In this document: positions 47,122 through 56,152 of the stretch, piece after piece | Layout of the letters: every line of letters starts with the position of its first letter | Position numbering within the stretch: position 1 is the first letter of the stretch | Assembly (NCBI RefSeq): GCF_002154225.1 | Contig: NZ_MTSE01000013.1 | Location: 62,001-126,000 of the forward strand | Reading direction: 5' to 3' | DNA: 64,000 bases | From: Hymenobacter crusticola | GTDB lineage: Bacteria > Bacteroidota > Bacteroidia > Cytophagales > Hymenobacteraceae | Notes under the pieces: model-generated | Seen by the model: the letters and a program-made list of their open reading frames with translations, nothing else | The model's database searches: none | What the model was told of the DNA's origin: nothing | Program-made: the position numbers and the translations under genes

Positions 47122-47591
47122 GGGAAAGTAGGCAGTAGTAAAAGCTTGCGCATGTACCTAAGTACCTTAAAGATAAATAACCTTGAGCAAGTCACTGCAA
47201 GAATAAAAAACTTATTCGGTGCTTCTAAACAAGGCAGAGCAGGAAATTTACTACTTCTCTGTCTATTCACAATTAGTAGTAGCACCTAGGGAGGCTTGTT
47301 AGTAGCTAGTCGCGCCAGCTTTTCAGCTGCCGGAACGAGATAAAGGAGCTACTGTTGCGAACGTTGTTTGCGGTAGGTGGTGCCAGACGACATTTTTCAA
47401 CGAGCAACCTCCAATTATGGCGTCTTCACCTCTTCTTTAAGCGCACCTGAGTTGTTGTAAACAGCTCCCACGCTATAGGAAAGCTAGGTTCTTGCGCTCC
47501 GAAGCAGGCGGCGTAAAAAATTTTTCAGGGGCGTTGGGGGTATGGGCACTTTGTGGCTTTTACTACTTGGAGAGACGTTGCAAACCTGCCT
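47122..47591. other. Divergent region between sigma factor and FecR genes
   Basis: About 470 bp with no gene. It should contain the promoters of both directions and an element at 47515-47546 described separately. No hairpins of note. Confidence 0.45.
47515..47546 (+). promoter_or_regulatory. Candidate ECF-sigma-dependent control element before fecR
   Basis: A6-T5-C followed by two G-rich blocks (AGGGGCG and GGGGGTATGGG), 46 bp before the FecR start. A-tract/T-tract followed by G-rich DNA recurs ahead of FecR genes in Bacteroidota as I remember them; this is recall plus pattern, not a proven promoter. Confidence 0.3.
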
Positions 47592-48629
47592 ATGCCTAGA
47601 GAAATTGACTACGAAGCCTGCTTGCGCTATGCCCGGGGCGAATCCTCATTGGAGGAAGCTAGGGCAGTGCGCGCTTGGCTCGCGGACCCGGCCAACGAGC
47701 TACTTGCCCACTATTGGATGAGCCAGCACGCCCTGGAGCCCGAACCCGTGCGCAAAGCCGACGGCAACGACCCCTACGACTACGCTAGCATGCGAGAGAA
47801 CATCTACGCCCGTATGCAGCCCGAAGCAGTGCCGGTAGCTAGCCCTACGCGCTCCGGCTCGTCGTGGCGGCGCTGGGCGGCTGCGGCCGCCGTGGTAGGT
47901 GCCGTAGCGAGCACCGGGTGGCTCTTGCACGAGCGTACCCAGGTGGCCGTGCCCACCACCGCCAGCTATACCACACCCTACGGCCAGACGCGGATTGTGC
48001 GCCTGCCCGATGGGTCGGAGGTGACCTTAAACGCGCACTCCACGATTCGCTACGCCGCTACAACCGATTCTGAGCGGCCACGAGAGGTGTGGCTAGATGG
48101 GGAAGCGTACTTCTCCGTGAAGCACTTACCCGACCACAAACCTTTTGTGGTGCACACCACCGCGGGTTTCGAGGTGGAAGTCCTTGGCACCAAGTTCACG
48201 GTGTATCGGCGGCACGAAGAAGCTAGGGTCGTGCTGCTCTCGGGCAAGGTGCAAGTGGCGTTTGACGACTCCACCCGGCGCAAGGTAATTCTGAAGCCAG
48301 GTGAGCTCCTGCAAACCTCCGACAAAGAGCCGAAGAAGGTGGTGCACCAAGCGGTTCAGGCAGCCACGTATGCCGCCTGGACAGACGACAAAATGGTTTT
48401 TGACGCCACGTCTATTGCGGATGTCGTCACCCGCTTGCAGGACACCTACGGGGTTGAGGTAGAAGTAGCTAGCCCCGACCTAAAGCAGCGCAAGTTCACC
48501 GGCACCTTCCCCGTGGATAACCTAGACCTCCTCTGCGAAAACTTAGCGGCCACCTTTCACCTGCAGATTGTGCACCGGCAGAATCGGCTTATTTTATCTA
48601 ATTACCCTTCTTCCCACCATACTCCATGA
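47592..48629 (+). CDS. FecR-family anti-sigma factor
   Basis: A 345-residue single-pass inner-membrane protein that relays the signal from the outer-membrane SusC to the sigma factor. The cytoplasmic N-terminus binds sigma; a membrane segment lies at about 95-111 (WAAAAAVVGAVASTGWL). The periplasmic FecR domain has TPYGQTRIVRLPDGSEVTLN and VWLDGEAYFSV, then FVVHTTAGFEVEVLGTKF. The last about 70 residues are a DUF4974 domain (FDATSIADVVTRLQDTYG to LQIVHRQNRLIL). The start at 47592 was chosen (MPREIDYEACLRY). Its stop overlaps the next ATG as ATGA at 48626-48629: translational coupling with SusC. Confidence 0.92.
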   Translation: MPREIDYEACLRYARGESSLEEARAVRAWLADPANELLAHYWMSQHALEPEPVRKADGNDPYDYASMRENIYARMQPEAVPVASPTRSGSSWRRWAAAAAVVGAVASTGWLLHERTQVAVPTTASYTTPYGQTRIVRLPDGSEVTLNAHSTIRYAATTDSERPREVWLDGEAYFSVKHLPDHKPFVVHTTAGFEVEVLGTKFTVYRRHEEARVVLLSGKVQVAFDDSTRRKVILKPGELLQTSDKEPKKVVHQAVQAATYAAWTDDKMVFDATSIADVVTRLQDTYGVEVEVASPDLKQRKFTGTFPVDNLDLLCENLAATFHLQIVHRQNRLILSNYPSSHHTP

Positions 48630-51600
48630 ACTTACCTCCTACCCTACCTGACAGACCCAGTTCTCGCCTGCTGCTCTGCACGGCGAGTGCGCTGTTGCTA
48701 AATGCATTTAGCTCGGTGGCATCTGCGCAGTTGCTGGCTTCCACGCAGCGCATGCACACACGGCAAACTGCGGTTGAGGCAGTGCCCCTCAAGCACTTAT
48801 TAAAGCAATGGGAGAAACAGTACAAGAGCATTATCGCCTACGACACAGAGCTCGTTAACGATAAGCGCGTAATTCCCCCGAGCGAGGTAGCCACCCTAGA
48901 TGCCCAGCTTGCGAGTGTACTCCCCCAAGTAGGACTGAGCTTCAGAAAGCTACATGCAAACGATTACGTTATCACCCCTGTCGAAATCAGACGCGTCACC
49001 GCCTCTGCAAACGTTTCCGCAACGCAAGATGTCACGGTAGCTGGCCGCGTATTCGATAGCAAGGGCGCGGGGCTGCCCGGCGTGACGGTGGTAGTAAAAG
49101 GTACTACCCTAGGTACCGGCACCGGCCCCGATGGCAGCTTCAGCCTGCAAGCGCCCGAGAATAGCACGCTGGTATTCAGCTTCGTGGGCTTTGCTCGCCA
49201 AGAAGTAGCCGTACAAGGCGCCACCAGCAGCCTGACGGTGACCTTAGCCGAAGATGCCAAGGCGCTGAGCGAAGTCGTGGTGGTAGGCTACGGCACCCAG
49301 CAGAAAGCCGAGGTAACGGGCGCCCTCAATACAGTAGCGGCGCCGGCGCTCGAAAACCGGCCCGTAACCAACCTAGCACAAGCCCTACAAGGCACCGCTC
49401 CCAACCTCACCATTCAGCAGAGCAGCGCGGAACCGGGCGCTGGTCTCAACATCAACATTCGGGGCGTGGGTACCCTAGGCAATGCTTCGCCGCTGGTGAT
49501 AGTAGACGGCATTGCGGGCTCACTTAACTCACTCAACCCTAACGATATTGAAAGCATCACGGTACTGAAAGATGCTGCTTCGGCGGCTATTTATGGTTCG
49601 CGTGGGGCAAACGGGGTACTGCTCGTGACCACGAAGAAAGGCTCGCTCAATCAGAAGCCAGTGTTGACCTACAACACGCTGGTTGGCTGGCAGTCACCTA
49701 ACTTCCTGCGCCGACCCGTGACGGGCCTAGAGTTCATGCAGCTCAAAAACGAGGCACTGGTCAACTCGGGGCAGAGTCCACAATTCTCGCCCCAGCAGAT
49801 GCGCGACTTCGCGGCCCACGGCGACTACCAATGGTACCTCGACGCGGTGCTGAAAAAGCAGGCTTTACAGCAAAACCACAACCTTAGCCTCAGCGGCGGC
49901 TCGGGCAACACGCGCTATCTGATGTCGCTGGGCTACGTGGATCAGAATAGCTTGTTTGTGGGCGATAAGTACGGCTTTAAGCGCCTCAATGCCCGCCTAA
50001 ACCTCAATACGCAAGTCACCGAGAAGCTTTCGGTGGGCGCTATTCTTTCCTACGCCCGCGTGAGCACCCGTGAGCACGCCTTCATCACGGACTGGATTAT
50101 CAGCGACGCGGTGCGCATTCCAGTTATTTACCCCATTCAGGACTCCCTAGGTAACTACGTGACGCCGGCCACCTCGAGCGACAACCCGGTGAATCGCTTG
50201 CGTAATGGCGGCCTGCGCACCAATTCCAACGACAATGGCTACGCTAACCTCAATGCCGAGTACGAAGTCATTAAGGGCTTGAAGCTGCGCGGCCTCGTGG
50301 GTGGCGACCTGTGGAACTACCGCATGAACGAGTTTACGCGCAGCCTCCAGTACGTGACGCTCGACGGCTCGCCCACCTCCGGTGGCGACGGCAACAACTC
50401 CGTGACCGACCGCACCCAGCGTACGCTGCTTACCAACTACCAAGCTACCATCAACTACGAGCACACCTTTAGCCAGAAGCACGAGGTGAAAGCGCTGGCG
50501 GGGTATTCAAGTGAGCACTTCAACGACGACCGCGCTGGTATCCACGTCATCAATGTGCCAGGCAACAACTTTGGGGTAATCAGCAACGGCACCACGTACG
50601 CCTCCATCAATGACCCTGACAACGTGAGCCACGCCAATGGCACTTACGGCAACAACGTGCAGTGGGCGCTGAACTCGGTGTTTGGCCGCCTGAACTACGC
50701 CTTTGCCGGCAAGTATCTCATCGAAGGTAGCTTCCGCTATGATGGCTCGTCACGGTTTGCTAGCAACAAGCGTTGGGGCTTCTTCCCATCAGTATCAGCG
50801 GGTTGGCGGCCTTTGGAGGAAAACTTTATGGCTTTCCTTCAACCGACCTTCAGCGACCTAAAAATACGTGGCTCTATTGGGCAGCTCGGTAACCAGAACA
50901 TCGGCCTGTACCGTTACCTGAGCACCATTAGCACCTCGCCAGGTGCCTATATATTTGGTGAGCAACCCGTACCAGGCGCCAACTTCAGCACCGCCAACCG
51001 CGACATCACGTGGGAAACGGCGACGATGGGCAACATCGGGGTGGATGCCGCCTTCTTTAAGAATGCTCTATCAGTTAGCTTCGATTACTTCGACAAGCGC
51101 ACCAGCGACATCCTGATTGACCTGCCAGTAGCTGGCGCTTTCGGAGCAGGCGCTCCAACTCAGAATGCAGCGAGCGTCCGCAACCAAGGCTGGGAAGTTT
51201 CGGCTACCTACCGTCTGCGCACCGAGCGTGGCTTCAACCAGAGCCTGACCTTAAACGCCGCCGACACTCGCAACCTAGTGACCGATACCAAGGGCGTAGA
51301 AACCATCCGGGGCGGTGATGCCACGAACATCATCCGCGAGGGTTTCCCCATCAACTCGTACTACGGCTACCGCACCAACGGCATTTACCAGACGCTGGAA
51401 GAAGCCAATGCCGGTCCTAAGCCTTCCTTTGTGGCGCCCGGCGCGCTACGCCCCGGTGACATTCGCTACGTGGACCGCAACGGCGACGGCGTGATCAACC
51501 AGGACGACCGTTATGTGCTCGGTAATCCCTTCCCGCGCTACACCTTCGGCGCTACCTATACGGCCGATTACAAAGGCTTCGACCTAGTCGTGTTTGTGCA

Positions 51601-52051
51601 AGGTGTGGGCAAGCGCAACCTGTACATCCGGGGTGAGGGCGTGGAAGCCTTCCACAATAACTGGGAAAACGTGTACGCCCAGCACCTCGACCGCTGGACG
51701 CCGACCAATACGGACGCCTCGTATCCCCGCCTGACCATCGGCACGGCTTCGACCAACAACAACCAAGGCTCGGACTACTGGCTGCGCAACGGAGCCTATG
51801 CTCGCCTCAAGAACGTGCAGCTTGGCTATACGCTGCCAGCCACGTTCACCAGCAAAGCGGGCATTGAGCAGCTGCGCGTTTTTGTATCGGGCCAAGACCT
51901 ACTGACTATTAGCCACTTGCGCAAAATTGGGTTTGACCCTGAAATCTCGGAGTTCAGTGAGAGTGTGGGCCTAGGTGGCGGCACCGGCAGCAGTGGCCGT
52001 GTGTACCCGAGCGTGCGCCTGGTGACCCTAGGTCTTAATGTTTCTTTCTAA
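48626..52051 (+). CDS. SusC/RagA-family TonB-linked transporter with STN signalling domain
   Basis: A 1141-residue outer-membrane transporter. Signal peptide to about residue 34 (ASA). An STN domain at about 48-118 (AVEAVPLKHLLKQWEKQYKS to HANDYVITPV) is the part that touches FecR in TonB-dependent signal transduction. A carboxypeptidase-regulatory-like domain (137-207), the TonB-box region SEVVVVGYG (215-223), the plug (VVIVDG region; AASAAIYGSRGANGVLLVTTKKG split in two) and the barrel follow. It forms a complex with SusD downstream and should take up manno-oligosaccharides given its GH76/GH92 neighbours. The ATG overlaps the fecR stop. Confidence 0.95.
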   Translation: MNLPPTLPDRPSSRLLLCTASALLLNAFSSVASAQLLASTQRMHTRQTAVEAVPLKHLLKQWEKQYKSIIAYDTELVNDKRVIPPSEVATLDAQLASVLPQVGLSFRKLHANDYVITPVEIRRVTASANVSATQDVTVAGRVFDSKGAGLPGVTVVVKGTTLGTGTGPDGSFSLQAPENSTLVFSFVGFARQEVAVQGATSSLTVTLAEDAKALSEVVVVGYGTQQKAEVTGALNTVAAPALENRPVTNLAQALQGTAPNLTIQQSSAEPGAGLNINIRGVGTLGNASPLVIVDGIAGSLNSLNPNDIESITVLKDAASAAIYGSRGANGVLLVTTKKGSLNQKPVLTYNTLVGWQSPNFLRRPVTGLEFMQLKNEALVNSGQSPQFSPQQMRDFAAHGDYQWYLDAVLKKQALQQNHNLSLSGGSGNTRYLMSLGYVDQNSLFVGDKYGFKRLNARLNLNTQVTEKLSVGAILSYARVSTREHAFITDWIISDAVRIPVIYPIQDSLGNYVTPATSSDNPVNRLRNGGLRTNSNDNGYANLNAEYEVIKGLKLRGLVGGDLWNYRMNEFTRSLQYVTLDGSPTSGGDGNNSVTDRTQRTLLTNYQATINYEHTFSQKHEVKALAGYSSEHFNDDRAGIHVINVPGNNFGVISNGTTYASINDPDNVSHANGTYGNNVQWALNSVFGRLNYAFAGKYLIEGSFRYDGSSRFASNKRWGFFPSVSAGWRPLEENFMAFLQPTFSDLKIRGSIGQLGNQNIGLYRYLSTISTSPGAYIFGEQPVPGANFSTANRDITWETATMGNIGVDAAFFKNALSVSFDYFDKRTSDILIDLPVAGAFGAGAPTQNAASVRNQGWEVSATYRLRTERGFNQSLTLNAADTRNLVTDTKGVETIRGGDATNIIREGFPINSYYGYRTNGIYQTLEEANAGPKPSFVAPGALRPGDIRYVDRNGDGVINQDDRYVLGNPFPRYTFGATYTADYKGFDLVVFVQGVGKRNLYIRGEGVEAFHNNWENVYAQHLDRWTPTNTDASYPRLTIGTASTNNNQGSDYWLRNGAYARLKNVQLGYTLPATFTSKAGIEQLRVFVSGQDLLTISHLRKIGFDPEISEFSESVGLGGGTGSSGRVYPSVRLVTLGLNVSF

Positions 52052-52069
52052 CTCCCTATCTGCAATTCT

Positions 52070-53680
52070 ATGAATCGTCACCTCCGCTATACGTTGCTCC
52101 TGGGGCTAGGACTTGGCATGGGCCTTTCCAGCTGCCAAGATCTTGACCTAACGCCCTCCGACCGCCCCACCGACGCCACCTTCTGGACCCAGGCCGCCGA
52201 CGCGTCGAACGTGCTGAACTCCTGCTACGCGGGCCTTTACTCCAGCGAGTACTTCTTCTTCAACGAAACGCTTTCCGACAACGCCTTCAACAAGAGCGAT
52301 GTGGACGGCTCCAACGCCCGCAACATTGCCGAGGGCGCTTACGGCACCAACCAGTCGCGTATCACCAACGAATGGGGTTTCCACTACGGCGGTATCCGCG
52401 CCTGCAATCGGCTGTTGAATAACATCAACAAGATTACGAGCCTAGATGCTGGTCTGAAAGCTCGCTACATTGCTGAGGCACAGGCCATCCGGGCTTTCCA
52501 TTATTTTCAGTTGATGACGTGGTACGGCGATGTGCCCCTCATCACCACGGAAATAAGTGTGACTGAGGCCAATGCCTTGCCCCGCGCCTCTCGTGCCGAC
52601 GTGCTAACCTTTGTGCTGAGCGAGCTAGATGCCGCCGCCGCCGTATTGCCCGTGAACACGGCCTACGGCGCCGAGGATAAAGGCCGCTTTACCAAAGGCG
52701 CTGCCCTGGCGCTGAAAGCCCGCGCGCTGCTCTACGAAGGACGGTGGGCTGATGTGTCGGCCATCACGACACAGTTGATCGGTGGTCAGGCAGGTGCCTA
52801 CAGCTTGTTCCCAAACTACGCGGGCGTGTTTTCTCCGACCAACGAGAATAGCAGCGAGGACATCCTTGATATGCAGTATGCCTTCCCCTTGCGGACGTAT
52901 TCGGTGCAGCGCCAATTTATTCCGCGTACTGAGGGCAAGCTGGTTTGTTCCATTGCCCCAACGCAGGAGCTAGTAAACAACTATGTGATGGCCAATGGTA
53001 AGGCCATCAATGAGGCAGGCTCGGGCTACAACGAAGCCACGCCGTACACAGGCCGCGACCCACGCTTTGGAGCCACGATCGTGTACGACGGCTACGTGTG
53101 GAAGCGTCCCGACGGCTCCAACATCACGATTCGCACTTTCCCCGGCACCGGCGACAACTCCGTGGACCGCGCCGATGCTAGCCCCACCGGCTACTATTCC
53201 GCGAAGTACTTCGACCCCACCGCTGACGCCAACCTCAACTCGGGCCTGAACCTGATGCTGATCCGCTACGCCGATGTGCTGCTCATGCACGCCGAAGCCT
53301 TGAACGAGCAGGGCAAGCTCAGTGCGGCCGATTGGAACACCACCATTGCTGCCCTGCGGCGGCGGGCCGGCTTTAGCGATGCCGCTGCGCTCTCTTTCCC
53401 GAGCGGCGACCAAGCTAGCTTGCGCACCGTGATACGCCGGGAGCGCCGCACCGAGCTAGCCATGGAAGGCTTACGCATCTTCGACATTCGCCGGTGGCGC
53501 ACTGCCGAAACGGTACTCAACGGCTATGCGCACGGCATCAAGACGGGCGACCCGGCCGTGGACAATGGCTACATCCGCGTGGATCAGCGCACGTTCGATC
53601 CGGCCAAGCATTACCTCTGGCCCGTGCCCCAGCGGGAGCGTGACATCAACGCGAACCTAACGCAAAACCCAGGCTGGTAA
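52070..53680 (+). CDS. SusD/RagB-family nutrient-binding lipoprotein
   Basis: A 536-residue surface lipoprotein. Signal MNRHLRYTLLLGLGLGMGLS and lipid-attached Cys near residue 22 (LSSC), then QDLDLTPSDRPTDATFW, the classic SusD start. TPR-type helices (AEAQAIRAFHYFQLMTWYGDVPLIT) and the C-terminal RRERRTELAMEGLRIFDIRRW, HYLWPVPQRERDINANLTQNPGW are all full-length SusD features. It lies 18 bp after SusC and lids the barrel. Binding of alpha-mannan pieces is inferred from the operon. Confidence 0.95.
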   Translation: MNRHLRYTLLLGLGLGMGLSSCQDLDLTPSDRPTDATFWTQAADASNVLNSCYAGLYSSEYFFFNETLSDNAFNKSDVDGSNARNIAEGAYGTNQSRITNEWGFHYGGIRACNRLLNNINKITSLDAGLKARYIAEAQAIRAFHYFQLMTWYGDVPLITTEISVTEANALPRASRADVLTFVLSELDAAAAVLPVNTAYGAEDKGRFTKGAALALKARALLYEGRWADVSAITTQLIGGQAGAYSLFPNYAGVFSPTNENSSEDILDMQYAFPLRTYSVQRQFIPRTEGKLVCSIAPTQELVNNYVMANGKAINEAGSGYNEATPYTGRDPRFGATIVYDGYVWKRPDGSNITIRTFPGTGDNSVDRADASPTGYYSAKYFDPTADANLNSGLNLMLIRYADVLLMHAEALNEQGKLSAADWNTTIAALRRRAGFSDAAALSFPSGDQASLRTVIRRERRTELAMEGLRIFDIRRWRTAETVLNGYAHGIKTGDPAVDNGYIRVDQRTFDPAKHYLWPVPQRERDINANLTQNPGW

Positions 53681-53724
53681 GCCTAGCCCCTTTTCTCCCA
53701 TCCTTGCTTCTACTCCCAATACTT

Positions 53725-54864
53725 ATGAAAAAGTTTTCTTGGCCTCTGGTGCTACTACTGTTCGTTATGGGCCTGCTCTCGGGCTGCGACAAAGATGACG
53801 ACAAACTGAACGAGACGATTACGCCCGTAAGCAACCTGATTTCGCCCGCCGCCAATACCTTCGTGCGCCTCGACCCGCCGTCCAATGCGGCCGTAACTTT
53901 TGAGTGGGGCCAAGCGCGCTCTGCCGATGGCACACTGGTGCTTTATGAAGTACTGTTTGATAAAGAAGACGGCGACTTTTCGAAGCCCCTGTACAGCACC
54001 ACTTCGGGCACCAACGGCCTCGAAACCAAGCTTGTACTTACCCACGGCGACCTAAACAAGATTGCTAACCTAGCCGGTATCAAGTCCTCGGCGCAAGGCA
54101 AGTTGAAGTGGACGGTGAACGCCTCAAAAGGCCTGAACGTGGTGCCCGCAGCCGAATCGCGCGTGATGACGTTGGAGCGCCCTGCTGGTTTTGCCACGGC
54201 TCCCGGCAAGCTCTACATCACGGGTTCCGGTACCGAAGGCGGGGCTAACATCAGCCAGGCTGTGCCCTTCAAGAGCACGTCGTCTGGTGTGTTTGAAATT
54301 TATACCCGCCTGAGCGCTGGTGACGTGAAGCTGATCGACCAGACCACCGGCACCCCAACGTACTATTACATTGATGGCGCCAAGCTGCTGGAAGGCAACC
54401 AAGGCACCAGCCCCACCACGACGCCCAAGGTGTACCTCATCAAGGTTGACTTCAACAACGCCGCCGCCTCCATGACCGAAATCCAGTCGGTTGGCTTGTG
54501 GTTCGCGCCCGAAAACAAGGTATTGGTTACGATACCATACGTGGGCAAAGGCCTCTGGAAAATTGAGAACACGCCCATCGAGTTCCACCAGGAAAGCTGG
54601 GGCCGCGATGAGCGTTACAAGTTCTTGTTTACCCAGAAGAACGCAGCCGGTACTAGCAGCAAGCAGTACTTCGGCAGCACCAACTCCGACAACCAGCGCG
54701 CTACGGCTTCCTCGCCAGCGGCCTACTTCTACTTAGTGCCCGGCCCCGATGTGCAGTACGATTACTCCTTCAAGTTCCAGACGGAAGCCGATAAGAAGAG
54801 TGTCGACATCACAGTAAAGATGCAGCCGGATGGCCCTTACACTCACCAAATAGTGGTGCGCTAG
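53725..54864 (+). CDS. SusE/SusF-like surface glycan-binding lipoprotein
   Basis: A 379-residue lipoprotein: signal MKKFSWPLVLLLFVMGLLSGC with the lipid Cys at residue 21. The N-terminal domain (ISPAANTFVRLDPPSNAAVTF, VLFDKEDGDFSKPLYSTTSG) matches the SusE domain (PF14292). Starch-binding-like modules with LYITGSGTEGGAN, GVFEIYTRLSAGDVKL and NTPIEFHQESWGRDERY follow, as in SusE/SusF. It should hold polysaccharide at the cell surface for the SusCD complex. It is 44 bp after susD and 6 bp before the GH76 gene. Start at 53725 gives the signal peptide. Confidence 0.87.
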   Translation: MKKFSWPLVLLLFVMGLLSGCDKDDDKLNETITPVSNLISPAANTFVRLDPPSNAAVTFEWGQARSADGTLVLYEVLFDKEDGDFSKPLYSTTSGTNGLETKLVLTHGDLNKIANLAGIKSSAQGKLKWTVNASKGLNVVPAAESRVMTLERPAGFATAPGKLYITGSGTEGGANISQAVPFKSTSSGVFEIYTRLSAGDVKLIDQTTGTPTYYYIDGAKLLEGNQGTSPTTTPKVYLIKVDFNNAAASMTEIQSVGLWFAPENKVLVTIPYVGKGLWKIENTPIEFHQESWGRDERYKFLFTQKNAAGTSSKQYFGSTNSDNQRATASSPAAYFYLVPGPDVQYDYSFKFQTEADKKSVDITVKMQPDGPYTHQIVVR

Positions 54865-54870
54865 CTAGGT

Positions 54871-56055
54871 ATGAGTCAGTCCACCTTTTTTGTGCGCCCC
54901 CTTACCCTGCTGCGAGCTAGTAGCTGCGCTCTGCTGAGCCTGCTCCTGCTGCCCGCCTGCAAAGACCCTGTGGATGACGATGTCACGCCACCCGCGCCCC
55001 CACCCACTGCGGTGGTGGCCAACTGGGCCGCCCGCGCCGACTCGGCGCAGGCGGCCCTACAGCAGGGCTTTTGGTCACCTACGGCCCAGTATTATCTAAA
55101 AAATAATTCTGGCGACGCCTCCTTCAACTACTGGTGGCAGGCCCACGGCCTCGACGTGCTCAGTGACGCCTATCAGCGCACCAAGAGCGCCGACTACTTA
55201 ACTCGTATGCGGCAGCTGCAACAGGGGGCCAAAGCCAAGAACGGCAACACGTACCTCAACGAGTTCTACGACGACATGGAGTGGCAGGCGCTGGCCTGTC
55301 TGCGCGCCTTCGAGCTAACCCAGGATCCTGACTACAAGAACACCGCTAACCTGCTCTGGGCCGACATCAAGCTAGGGTGGAACGAGCAGCAAGGCGGCGG
55401 CATTGCCTGGAAAAAGTCGCAGCGCAGCTACAAGAACACGCCCGCCAATGCGCCCGCCGCCATCTTGGCCGCCCGCCTCTATAGCCTCGACCGCAACCCC
55501 GACGACCTAGCTTGGGCCCAAAAAATCTATACTTGGGAGAAAGCCAAGCTGGTAGATCCTACCTCGGGGGCCGTGTGGGACGGCATCAACCGGCAGGGCG
55601 ACAACCAGATCGACAAGGACTGGCGCTTCACTTATAACCAAGGCACCTTCATCGGGGCGGGGCTAGCCTTGTACCGCGCCACCCAGCAAGCTAGCTACCT
55701 CGACGACGCGACGCGCACAGCCAGCTACGTGCTCAACGATAGCCAGCTCTCGCCCAGCGGCATTCTCAAGGACGAAGGCAATGGCGACGGTGGCTTGTTC
55801 AAGGGCATCCTGATACGTTACCTAAATCTGCTGTCAACAGAGGCAGCGGTTAGCGCAGCCAACAAGGCTAGCTATGTGTCCTTTCTCAAGTTCAACGGCG
55901 AAAGCCTGTACAAGCGGGGCACCCGCAAGCCGCAGTTCATCTTCAACACCAACTGGACCAGCCTCCCCGGTAGTTCGGTGGATGGCTCTACTGAAATGAG
56001 CGGCGTGATGATGCTGGAAGTTATGGCTGACTTGCAAGCGCGCAAGGTGCTGTAG
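54871..56055 (+). CDS. GH76 endo-alpha-1,6-mannanase (lipoprotein)
   Basis: A 394-residue predicted surface lipoprotein. The signal ends LLLLPAC (lipid Cys about residue 30). The (alpha/alpha)6 barrel of GH76 is seen in WWQAHGLDVLSDAYQR, the catalytic Asp pair D134-D135 in NEFYDDMEWQAL, and ANAPAAILAARLYSL and FTYNQGTFIGAGLALYR. GH76 enzymes cleave the alpha-1,6-mannan backbone of fungal cell wall mannan. It starts 6 bp after the SusE gene. If surface-exposed, it makes the oligosaccharides that SusCD imports. Confidence 0.92.
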   Translation: MSQSTFFVRPLTLLRASSCALLSLLLLPACKDPVDDDVTPPAPPPTAVVANWAARADSAQAALQQGFWSPTAQYYLKNNSGDASFNYWWQAHGLDVLSDAYQRTKSADYLTRMRQLQQGAKAKNGNTYLNEFYDDMEWQALACLRAFELTQDPDYKNTANLLWADIKLGWNEQQGGGIAWKKSQRSYKNTPANAPAAILAARLYSLDRNPDDLAWAQKIYTWEKAKLVDPTSGAVWDGINRQGDNQIDKDWRFTYNQGTFIGAGLALYRATQQASYLDDATRTASYVLNDSQLSPSGILKDEGNGDGGLFKGILIRYLNLLSTEAAVSAANKASYVSFLKFNGESLYKRGTRKPQFIFNTNWTSLPGSSVDGSTEMSGVMMLEVMADLQARKVL

Positions 56056-56152
56056 GCCTTACTACCTAGGTTTTCTTGGCGGCGTAGTGACACAGCTCTT
56101 GTGTTGCTACGCCGTCAGCGTACCTATCCCATTACCATTTTACCCTAACTCC

